A stretch of 64,000 nt of DNA from Paraburkholderia rhizosphaerae. GTDB lineage: Bacteria > Pseudomonadota > Gammaproteobacteria > Burkholderiales > Burkholderiaceae. This document shows positions 57,024-64,000 of this stretch, in pieces. The stretch lies in contig NZ_SORE01000012.1 in NCBI RefSeq assembly GCF_004366595.1, positions 124,001-188,000 on the forward strand, given 5' to 3'. Both the position numbers and the translations under genes were made by a program. Every line of letters starts with the position of its first letter. Positions within the stretch are counted from its first letter, which is position 1. The notes beneath the pieces were generated by a model. It made no database searches. It had not been told where the DNA came from and worked only from the letters and a program-made list of their open reading frames with translations.

Positions 57024-58337
57024 ATGACCACGTCCAACGAACTTTCCCGCTGCGTCGCGCAGTTCGATCCTCAAGCTTTGCCGGTTTCGGCCGCCCAGGC
57101 GATCGTGCGCCAATGGGCGACGCCGATCGCGGCGGCCGAGCGTGTCACGCTATCGGACGCGCTCGACCGCGTGCTGGCCGAAGACATCGTGTCGCCGATC
57201 GACGTGCCCGCCTACGACAACTCGGCGATGGACGGTTATGCGTTCGACGGCGCCGCGCTCACCAACGCGGCTGCGGCAGCCGACGGTTCGGTCACGCTGG
57301 CCATCGCCGGCAAGGCGCTGGCGGGCCATCCGTTCGCGGGCAGCATCACCGCGACGCAATGCGTGCGCGTGATGACCGGCGCGCTGATGCCCGCCGGCTG
57401 CGACACGGTGGTGCCGCAGGAACAGGTGGAAGCCGCCGACGACGGTCAATCGATCCGCTTCGCTGCCGGCGCGCTACGTAGCGGCTCGAACCGGCGCCGC
57501 GCGGCCGAAGACCTTGCACGCGGCGCGCCGGCGCTGCGCGCGGGGCGCATCGTACGGGCCTCGGACCTCGGCCTGCTCGCGTCGCTCGGTATCGGCGAAG
57601 TCGCGGTGCGCCGGCGCCTGCGCGTCGCATTCTTTTCGACCGGCGACGAATTGCGCTCGATCGGTCAGCCGCTCGACCCGGGCTGCGTATACGACAGCAA
57701 CCGCTATACGCTGCTTGCGATGCTGCGCCGGCTGAACTTCGATGCGATCGATCTGGGCGTCGTGCGCGACGAACCCGCGGCGCTCGAGAAGGCGCTGCTC
57801 ACCGCGGCGGCGAGCGCCGACGTGATCCTCACGTCGGGCGGCGTATCGGTCGGCGAGGCGGACCTGACGAAACACCTGTCGCGCGCACTCGGCGATGTCG
57901 CCTTCTGGAGCCTCGCGATGCGTCCCGGCCGGCCGATGGCGTTCGGCCGGGTGTGGTCCGGCGGGCGCGCCGGCGTCGGCGAGCCAGCGCTATTCTTCGG
58001 CTTGCCCGGCAACCCGGTCGCGGTGATGGTGACGTTCTATCAGATCGTGCGCGATGCACTGCTGATCATGGCCGGCGCCACGTTGCAGCCCGCGCCGGTG
58101 TTGCACGCGAAGTCAGCCACGTCGATTCGCAAGCGTCCCGGCCGCACCGAGTTTCAGCGCGGCACGGCGCGGCGTGGCGCGGATGGCCGCTGGCAGGTCA
58201 CGCCGACCGGCTCGCAAGGTTCCGGCGTGCTCAGCTCGATGAGCGAAGCGAACTGCTTTATCGTGCTCGCGCATGACCAGGCCGACGTCGACGCGGGCGA
58301 CACTGTCGAAATCATGCTGTTTGACGGTTTAATTTGA
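57024..58337 (+). CDS. moeA: Molybdopterin molybdotransferase MoeA
   Basis: MoeA inserts molybdate into adenylylated molybdopterin. The 437-residue protein has the substrate loop VPAYDNSAMDGYAFD, VMTGALMPAGCDTVVPQE, the MoCF-domain motifs FFSTGDEL and ILTSGGVSVGEAD, and LPGNPVAVMVTF. The C-terminal domain ends with SNG-like SGVLSSMSEANCFIVL. It follows mobA and completes the small moaA-mobA-moeA cluster; moaC, moaE and mogA are not in the window. Confidence 0.96.
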   Translation: MTTSNELSRCVAQFDPQALPVSAAQAIVRQWATPIAAAERVTLSDALDRVLAEDIVSPIDVPAYDNSAMDGYAFDGAALTNAAAAADGSVTLAIAGKALAGHPFAGSITATQCVRVMTGALMPAGCDTVVPQEQVEAADDGQSIRFAAGALRSGSNRRRAAEDLARGAPALRAGRIVRASDLGLLASLGIGEVAVRRRLRVAFFSTGDELRSIGQPLDPGCVYDSNRYTLLAMLRRLNFDAIDLGVVRDEPAALEKALLTAAASADVILTSGGVSVGEADLTKHLSRALGDVAFWSLAMRPGRPMAFGRVWSGGRAGVGEPALFFGLPGNPVAVMVTFYQIVRDALLIMAGATLQPAPVLHAKSATSIRKRPGRTEFQRGTARRGADGRWQVTPTGSQGSGVLSSMSEANCFIVLAHDQADVDAGDTVEIMLFDGLI

Positions 58338-58439
58338 CCACGCGCGCGTTCGCATAACGATTCGTTACGGCGGAAAATATCGCGCGCAAAAACCAGGCTT
58401 TCACCATTGCTCACTACGCGACTCACGGGTACGACCTCA

Positions 58440-58715
58440 ATGAAAAAACAGATCTCGTTCATCGCACCGGGACAAACCGCCAAAGCGCTGATCCTCGTGT
58501 ACCTGACGTTCAGCGTGCCGATCGTGCTGCTCGGTGTGCTGGTTGCTTTCTTCCGCTACGGCTCGGTCGAGTTCAGCACTGTGTTCAGCGCGCTGCTGCT
58601 CAACGCGATCCTCGGCTTCGTGCTGCTGTGGATTGCCTGTCATGCGTACAACTGGGTCGCATCCCGCTTCGGCGGCATTGAGATACAGCTGAGCGACGTG
58701 CCGGAGGAAGCCTGA
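58440..58715 (+). CDS. Small two-helix membrane protein of unknown function
   Basis: A 91-residue protein with two hydrophobic segments (about residues 17-38 and 52-74) and short polar ends (MKKQISFIAPGQT at the start, FGGIEIQLSDVPEEA at the end). I recognise no characterised family. The ATG at 58440 is preferred because the 11 residues before it in the longer frame are not protein-like. The stop overlaps the next start (TGATG), so it is translationally coupled to the GNAT gene. Confidence 0.75.
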   Translation: MKKQISFIAPGQTAKALILVYLTFSVPIVLLGVLVAFFRYGSVEFSTVFSALLLNAILGFVLLWIACHAYNWVASRFGGIEIQLSDVPEEA

Positions 58716-59224
58716 TGGCGTCGGCAATCCGTGCCGCGACGCCGGCCGATGTCGGCGCGATGCTCGCGCTGATGCACGAGCTGGCGGAGTACGAAAAGCT
58801 CACGCACCTGTTCGTCGCGACTGAAACGGATGTGCGCGATGCATTGTTCGGTGCGCGTCCGTCGGCGGAAGCGCTGGTCGCCGAAAGCGACGGCCGAATC
58901 GTCGGCTATGCGCTCTTCTTCCACAACTACTCGACGTTCCTTGGCCGCCGCGGACTTTATCTCGAAGACGTGTACGTGCAGCCGTCGCAACGCGGCAGCG
59001 GCCTCGGCTCGGCGATGCTGCGGCATCTCGCGGCACTCGCGGTCGAACGGCAGTGCGGGCGCTTCGAATGGTCGGTGCTCGACTGGAATCAGACGGCGAT
59101 CGACTTCTACGAGAGATTGGGCGCAACCGTGCTGCCTGACTGGCGCATCGTGCGCATCACTGGGGACGCGCTCGAGCAACTCGCGGCGGGTCGCGGTAGC
59201 AGTAGCAGTAGCGGCGCCCGATAA
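58715..59224 (+). CDS. GNAT family N-acetyltransferase
   Basis: A 169-residue acetyltransferase. It begins with the usual IRAATPADVGAMLALMHELAEYE, has LYLEDVYVQPSQRGSGLGSAML (the acetyl-CoA loop QRGSGLG) and ends with WNQTAIDFYERLGA, close to spermidine/diamine acetyltransferase-like members. The substrate is not certain. A GGAGGA lies about 10 nt upstream of the ATG at 58715 inside the preceding gene, and the start overlaps its stop codon. The last residues are a short serine run (GSSSSSG). Confidence 0.9.
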   Translation: MASAIRAATPADVGAMLALMHELAEYEKLTHLFVATETDVRDALFGARPSAEALVAESDGRIVGYALFFHNYSTFLGRRGLYLEDVYVQPSQRGSGLGSAMLRHLAALAVERQCGRFEWSVLDWNQTAIDFYERLGATVLPDWRIVRITGDALEQLAAGRGSSSSSGAR

Positions 59225-59301
59225 GCGCGGCGGGGTTTCAGTGACGGGGCGACGTGCGGGTTGCCGTCGGTGTCGGCTCCCCCACGCGTTGCCCGGTTTG
59301 C

Positions 59302-60783
59302 TCAGGGCTCGTCTGCGTCCGAGCCCGATAACGCATCGCCGAGCAGTTCGCGCGCCTCCTCACCCGGCAACGCTTCGACGTCGCGTAGTTTGCGATTCAT
59401 TGCGCGTGTACGCACTTCCGCCTTTTCGATCGAACGCGTGACCGTTTCGAGTTGTGCCTTGGTCTTCGCGAGCACATCGCCGAACTGGCCGAACTCGGTC
59501 TTCACCGCGCCGAGCACTTGCCATACTTCACTCGAGCGCTGCTCGATCGCGAGCGTGCGAAAGCCCATCTGCAGGCTATTCAGCAATGCGGTCAAGGTCG
59601 TCGGACCGGCGACCGTCACGCGGTAGTCGCGCTGCAGCAGGTCGGTCAGACCCGGCCGGCGCAACACTTCCGCGTAGAGCCCTTCGGTCGGCAGGAATAA
59701 CAGCGCGAAATCGGTCGTGTGCGGTGGCGCGATGTACTTCTCAGCAATCGTGCGCGCCTCGCCGCGAATGCGCGCTTCGAGTGCACGCGACGCCTCTTCG
59801 ACCGCCACCGGGTCCACGCGCTCCTGCGCTTCGATCAGCCGCTCGTAGTCTTCTCGCGGAAATTTTGCGTCGATCGGCAGCCACACCGGCTCGGCCACGC
59901 CGTCCATCGACGGCTTGCCAGGCAGCCTGATCGCGAACTCGACGCGCTCCGCGCTCTTCGGTTTCGTCGCGACGTTCTTCGCAAACTGGTCGGCAGTCAA
60001 CATCTGCTCGAGCAACGCTTCGAGTTGCACTTCGCCCCATGTGCCACGCGTCTTCACGTTGGTCAGCACCTTCTTCAGGTCGCCGACGCCGGCCGCGAGC
60101 GTCTGCATTTCGCCGAGCCCGCGATGCACCTGTTCAAGGCGCTCGGATACGAGCTTGAACGATTCGCCAAGACGCTGCTCGAGCGTCGCATGCAGTTTTT
60201 CGTCGACGGTGCGGCGCATCTCTTCGAGCTTCGTCGCGTTGTTCGCTTCGATATCCTTCAGACGCTGCTCGATCGTCGCGCGCACTTCGGCAAAGCGCCG
60301 ATCGTTCGCTTCGGTCATCTGCGCGAGTTGCTGCGTGAGCGTATCGCCGAACCGCTTCAACGTGACGCCCTGCTCGTCGCGCGCCTGCAGGGCCTGCAAT
60401 TGCAGGCTCTGACGCACCGCGTCGAGCTGCTGCGCATTGGTTTCGGTCAGCTTCACGAGTTGCTGCGCGAAGCCATCGATCTTCCCGCTTTGCACGCTGG
60501 TCATGCTCGTGAATTGCGCGGCAAGCGTCTGCTGGAACTGCGAGAAACCGCCCGATAGCTCGGTGCGCGACACGCGCGCCGTTTCAGTGATGTCATTGCG
60601 CAACTCGCGCTCAAGACGTTCGAATTCACGCGCCTGCGCATCGGCGCTCGACGCGATGCGACCGCCCAGCTCATCGAAACGTTCGTCATTGCGTCCCCGT
60701 GCGCCGACGCGCGTCAGCGCGATCAGCGCAACCACGAGCGCTATCGCCAGAACGACGTCGACCGCCAGGAGTGCGGCGATCAT
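59302..60783 (-). CDS. rmuC: DNA recombination protein RmuC
   Basis: A 493-residue protein of the RmuC family, linked to limiting inversions and genome rearrangements. An N-terminal transmembrane helix (about 3-25) is followed by a long coiled coil (about 30-215) and then the nuclease-fold domain (RGTWGEVQLEALLEQML, PIDAKFPREDYERL, FALLFLPTEGLYAEVL). The domain order and size are normal. Its start codon overlaps the stop of the dehydrogenase gene (ATGA), so the pair is an operon. Confidence 0.94.
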   Translation of the reverse strand: MIAALLAVDVVLAIALVVALIALTRVGARGRNDERFDELGGRIASSADAQAREFERLERELRNDITETARVSRTELSGGFSQFQQTLAAQFTSMTSVQSGKIDGFAQQLVKLTETNAQQLDAVRQSLQLQALQARDEQGVTLKRFGDTLTQQLAQMTEANDRRFAEVRATIEQRLKDIEANNATKLEEMRRTVDEKLHATLEQRLGESFKLVSERLEQVHRGLGEMQTLAAGVGDLKKVLTNVKTRGTWGEVQLEALLEQMLTADQFAKNVATKPKSAERVEFAIRLPGKPSMDGVAEPVWLPIDAKFPREDYERLIEAQERVDPVAVEEASRALEARIRGEARTIAEKYIAPPHTTDFALLFLPTEGLYAEVLRRPGLTDLLQRDYRVTVAGPTTLTALLNSLQMGFRTLAIEQRSSEVWQVLGAVKTEFGQFGDVLAKTKAQLETVTRSIEKAEVRTRAMNRKLRDVEALPGEEARELLGDALSGSDADEP

Positions 60784-61769
60784 GAACGCGCCTTCCCGAT
60801 TACGTCAGGATTGATCGGATTCGGTGGACGCCCGGCACGCGGCCCTGCGCCGAGACCGGCGATCAGATTGTCCGCGGCAAGATTGGCCATCGCGCGGCGC
60901 GTTGACTCGGTCGCGCTGGCGATGTGCGGCGTCAGCACGACGTTCGGTACGGTCAGCAGCGCCGGGTTCACGCTCGGCTCGCCTTCGAACACATCGAGGC
61001 CCGCGGCCGCGATGCGCTTTTCGCGCAGCGCGACGGCCAACGCCGCGTCGTCGACGATGCCGCCGCGCGCGATATTGGTCAGCGTCGCGGTCGGCTTCAT
61101 CAGCGCGAGTTCGGCCGCGCCGATCGTGTGATGACTATCGGCGCTGTACGGCAGCACGAGTACGACATGATCGGCGCGCTTGAGCAGTTCTTCCTTCGAC
61201 ACGTATTGCGCGTTCAATTCCGCTTCGATCTGCGCCGTGACACGGGAACGGTTGTGGTAAATCACCTGCATGTTGAAGCCGCGCGCGCGGCGCGCGATCG
61301 CCTGGCCGATGCGGCCCATGCCGATCACACCGAGCGTCGAGCCATACACGTCGGCGCCGAGGAAGCTGTCGTATCCCCACTTCTTCCAATGGCCGGCGCG
61401 CAGCCAGTGCTCCGATTCGGCGATGCGGCGCGCGGTGGCCATCATCAACGCCCAGCCGAAATCGGCGGTCGTTTCGTTGAGTACGTCCGGTGTATTGGTG
61501 CCGAGCACGTTCGCCGCATTGAAGGCGGCCATATCGAAGTTGTTGTAACCGACTGCCATATTCGACACGACGCGCAAACGCGGCGCGGCCGCGAACGTCG
61601 CCGCGCCGATCGGCTCGCCGGCCGTCAGCGCGCCGTCCTTGTCGGCGAGACGCGCGAGCAGCGCGTCGTTGCCCAGCACGTCGCCGTTATTCCAGTCGAC
61701 GTCGAAGTACTGCTTGAGCCGCTCGATTACATCCGGAAAGATCGGACGTGCGACCAGGATCTTTTGCAT
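60780..61769 (-). CDS. D-2-hydroxyacid dehydrogenase (glyoxylate/hydroxypyruvate reductase-like)
   Basis: A 329-residue NAD(P)-dependent dehydrogenase. The nucleotide-binding motif is GVIGMGRIGQAIARRA; catalytic Arg lies in NIARGGIVDD, Glu in DVFEGEPSVN and His in LTPHIAS. The pattern fits reduction of glyoxylate, hydroxypyruvate or 2-ketogluconate to the D-hydroxyacid. GGAGA is 7 nt before the ATG at 61769 (MQKILVARP), which decides the start over the ATG at 61775. It lies directly before rmuC in the same transcript. Confidence 0.9.
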   Translation of the reverse strand: MQKILVARPIFPDVIERLKQYFDVDWNNGDVLGNDALLARLADKDGALTAGEPIGAATFAAAPRLRVVSNMAVGYNNFDMAAFNAANVLGTNTPDVLNETTADFGWALMMATARRIAESEHWLRAGHWKKWGYDSFLGADVYGSTLGVIGMGRIGQAIARRARGFNMQVIYHNRSRVTAQIEAELNAQYVSKEELLKRADHVVLVLPYSADSHHTIGAAELALMKPTATLTNIARGGIVDDAALAVALREKRIAAAGLDVFEGEPSVNPALLTVPNVVLTPHIASATESTRRAMANLAADNLIAGLGAGPRAGRPPNPINPDVIGKARS

Positions 61770-61836
61770 TGCCATTCTCCGAGTTACGCGCCACACCGTT
61801 GCCCAGCTTGCCGAACGATGGGCGCTGCCAGCCGCT

Positions 61837-63411
61837 TCAGAAAAACAACCACGTCGTCGCGATAAACAGCGGTATCAGCACGATGCCCGACCATGCGAGG
61901 TACGCAAAGAAGCTGGGCATCCGCACACCGCGCGATTCGGCGATCGCTCTCACCATAAAATTGGGCGCATTGCCGATGTAGCTGTTCGCGCCCATGAACA
62001 CCGAGCCGGCCGAGATCGCCGTGAGCGTCGATGCGCCGGTCGTCATCAGGTGCTGCGCATCGCCGCCGGCCAGATTGAAGAACACGAGGTAGGTCGGCGC
62101 ATTGTCGAGAAACGACGACAGCAAGCCGGTCGCCCAGAAGTACATCGCATCGCGCGGCTGGCCCGACTCATCATGAATCAGATGCACGAGCCGCGCGAAC
62201 GCGCCCGTCTCTCCCGCGCGCAGCATCATGATGACCGGCGCGATCGTCACGAAGATGCCCGCGAACAGCTTCGCGACTTCGACGATCGGCGCCCAGTTGA
62301 ACGCATTAGCCTTGCGCGCCGAACGTGGCGTAAGCGCAAGCGACGCCAGCGCGATCACGACGAGCGCAGCATCGCGCACCGCGTTTTGCAGTTCGACGCG
62401 CGCGCCGAACAGATGCCATTCGATGCCGGGCCGCCAGAGACCGCTCATCAGCACCAGCGCGACCACCGCGGCCAGTAGCACGAAGTTGATCTTGCCGTCG
62501 ATGAAGAATAAGCGAGAATCCGGCGTCGGGTCGAGGAACGGCGCGCGCACTTCACGGCTGCGGCGGAAATAGTAAGCATCGAGCACGTAGAACACCGCCA
62601 GCAGCACCACGCAGTTGAAAAGCATCGGCCGCGCGAGATGCACGGTGGTCCAGAAAAAGCTGACGCCGTTCAGAAAGCCCAGGAAAAGCGGCGGATCGCC
62701 AAGCGGCGACAGCGCGCCGCCCACATTCGCGACCAGAAAAATAAAGAACACCACGACATGCGCGGCATGCTTGCGGTTATCGTTCGCGCGCAACAACGGG
62801 CGAATCAGCAGCATTGCGGCGCCGGTCGTTCCCATGATGCTCGCGAGCAATGTACCGAGCGCGAGAAGCCCGGTGTTCAGCGCCGCGGAACCATGCAGAT
62901 TGCCGTTGATGCTCACTCCGCCCGCGACGATATAAAGCGTTGTGAGCAGCACGATGAACGGCAAGTACTCTTCGAACAGCGCATGCATCAGCGTGCCGAA
63001 TGCGGTCGTGGCGCCGAACGCAAACGCAAATGGCACGAGCAGCGCCAGCGCCCATCCTGCGGAAATCTTGCCCTGGTGGTGATGCCAGAGCGCAGGCGTG
63101 ATGAGCGGAAAAACCGCAATTGACAGCAGCATGCACGCGAACGGCACGCCCCACCACGCGGACAGCGCCGCACCGTCGACGCTCGCCGCGCACGCAAGCT
63201 GCGGCCATAGCACCAGCGCCGCGGCACCCACGATGCCACGCAGAACCGGCGCGGCAGCGCGCACGGCACGCAAAGATGCGATCAGCTGCACAAGCAGCAC
63301 AGGCAAGGCGGCGGGCAAGGCGGGATTCGTGAGATGAGCGGGATGGATGAATAAACGAACGAACGGATACGCGACAGCGACGCGCGTCGTGAACGGATGC
63401 TTACGCGCCAC
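61837..63411 (-). CDS. NhaD-type sodium/proton antiporter
   Basis: An integral membrane protein with about 12 hydrophobic segments, in the ion-transporter superfamily. Landmarks are SAWWGVPFACMLLSIAVFPL near the start of the conserved part, GALSPLGDPPLFLGFLNGVSFFW, LSSFLDNAPTYLVFFNLAGG and MGANSYIGNAPNFMVRAIAE, which match NhaD/citrate-carrier-type antiporters. A hydrophobic lead ending near QLACAAS may be a signal peptide. The start is uncertain; I use the GTG at 63411, whose first bases overlap the end of the upstream lutC gene. The frame further upstream lies within lutC and is not used. Confidence 0.85.
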   Translation of the reverse strand: MARKHPFTTRVAVAYPFVRLFIHPAHLTNPALPAALPVLLVQLIASLRAVRAAAPVLRGIVGAAALVLWPQLACAASVDGAALSAWWGVPFACMLLSIAVFPLITPALWHHHQGKISAGWALALLVPFAFAFGATTAFGTLMHALFEEYLPFIVLLTTLYIVAGGVSINGNLHGSAALNTGLLALGTLLASIMGTTGAAMLLIRPLLRANDNRKHAAHVVVFFIFLVANVGGALSPLGDPPLFLGFLNGVSFFWTTVHLARPMLFNCVVLLAVFYVLDAYYFRRSREVRAPFLDPTPDSRLFFIDGKINFVLLAAVVALVLMSGLWRPGIEWHLFGARVELQNAVRDAALVVIALASLALTPRSARKANAFNWAPIVEVAKLFAGIFVTIAPVIMMLRAGETGAFARLVHLIHDESGQPRDAMYFWATGLLSSFLDNAPTYLVFFNLAGGDAQHLMTTGASTLTAISAGSVFMGANSYIGNAPNFMVRAIAESRGVRMPSFFAYLAWSGIVLIPLFIATTWLFF

Positions 63412-64000
63412 GCACGATAATCGCGTGCACGCGATACGGCCCATGCGCGCCCAACACCAGCGACTGCTCGATATCGGCGGTACGCGACGGCCCGGACACG
63501 AAGTTCGACGCACGCGGCAGCTCGCCGCGTTCGCTGCGAATCAGGTCGAATGCATCTTCGTGGCAACCGACGATGCGCGATGCGGGCACGATTGCGATAT
63601 GCGTTTCGGGCAGCAGCGCAGCCGACGCGTAAGTTTCCGGCCCTGACAGCAGAACCAGCGTTCCGCTTTCCGCGATCGCGCAGAAGCACCCGGTGAACCC
63701 GACCTTGTCGGTATCGTGCGGCTTGCGGAATTCGACGGAAAGACCCGCGTCGGCCCATGCGAACCCTTGCAGCGTCTGCCACGCGATAGCCTGCACCGGC
63801 AGAGCCTTCTCGGACAGGTAGCGACGAGCAGCAGCGGGAACGTCGGTCAGCGCATCGACGGTGTCGACTGTCGAAGCCATCTGGATCGCACGCTCGGCAA
63901 AATGGCCGACGAGGTCGTCCGGCAACGGCGGCCGAGGACCGCGCGGATGACTTTCCATATAACTTTGCGCCGCATCGCGCTCGCCGGCGGTCGGTTCGGG
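63401..64000 (-). CDS. LutC/YkgG family protein, 5' end beyond the window
   Basis: The frame stays open from 63958 to base 64000 without a stop (it reads EPTAGERDAAQSYMESHPRG), so the true start lies outside the window and the ATG at 63958 is internal. The LUD (DUF162) domain shows GLSVEFRKPHDTDKVGFTGCF and the C-terminal FVSGPSRTADIEQSLVLGAHGP, typical of LutC, a subunit of the iron-sulphur lactate-utilisation complex. lutA and lutB would be expected further upstream. The 3' end overlaps the antiporter start. Confidence 0.9.
   Translation of the reverse strand, partial: PEPTAGERDAAQSYMESHPRGPRPPLPDDLVGHFAERAIQMASTVDTVDALTDVPAAARRYLSEKALPVQAIAWQTLQGFAWADAGLSVEFRKPHDTDKVGFTGCFCAIAESGTLVLLSGPETYASAALLPETHIAIVPASRIVGCHEDAFDLIRSERGELPRASNFVSGPSRTADIEQSLVLGAHGPYRVHAIIVRGA

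Overview
This window is a high-GC chromosomal segment from a betaproteobacterium of the Burkholderiaceae, most like Paraburkholderia, Burkholderia or a close relative. The evidence is the preserved order rpmF-plsX-fabHDG-acpP-fabF-rpoE-rseA-rseB-mucD-lepA-lepB-rnc-era-recO-pdxJ-acpS-nagZ, the EarP/EF-P pair with Arg32 in EF-P, the uvrC-pgsA-tRNA-Gly-tRNA-Cys arrangement, and extended low-complexity tails on several housekeeping proteins. I see no insertion sequence, prophage, integrase, CRISPR array, toxin-antitoxin pair or defence island. Most of the window is core genome.

Layout. 1-8 kb: the end of a short-chain dehydrogenase, a penicillin-acylase-family hydrolase, a uronate dehydrogenase, two membrane proteins and a family-4 glycosyltransferase, followed by a 0.9-kb intergenic region with relatively low GC. 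8.5-13 kb: an ABC exporter, then otsB-otsA for trehalose synthesis. 13-15.4 kb: a copper-delivery/cytochrome-oxidase-assembly trio (SCO, PCuAC, CtaG). 15.5-20 kb: an ElaA-type acetyltransferase, tRNA-Cys, two identical tRNA-Gly genes, pgsA and uvrC. 20-24.3 kb: earP-efp, a CsbD-like stress protein and a sigma-54-type response regulator. 24.4-45.8 kb: a continuous minus-strand superoperon holding fatty-acid synthesis, the sigma-E envelope-stress system, signal peptidase, RNase III, Era, RecO, PdxJ, AcpS and NagZ. 46-51 kb: maf and a tetrapyrrole-methylase-type methyltransferase (plus strand), then sppA, a Rieske protein, a HAD phosphatase and rluC (minus strand). 51-58.3 kb: RNase E with a very long leader, then moaA-mobA-moeA for molybdenum cofactor. 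58.4-64 kb: a small membrane protein coupled to a GNAT enzyme, rmuC with a 2-hydroxyacid dehydrogenase, a NhaD-type antiporter and a LutC protein cut by the window end.

The most interesting signals are regulatory or architectural. A consensus-like promoter inside the start of rluC predicts an rne leader of about 835 nt with several hairpins. Intrinsic terminators sit inside the rpmF-plsX and acpP-fabF intervals, where they could set expression ratios. RNase III, RNase E, UvrC, RecO and PlsX all carry long disordered additions. A 17-nt sequence is shared exactly by two unrelated terminators. I did not find a convincing, previously undescribed multi-gene system. Start codons were re-chosen by family alignment from memory and by Shine-Dalgarno position where the longest reading frame looked too long; these choices are inference.
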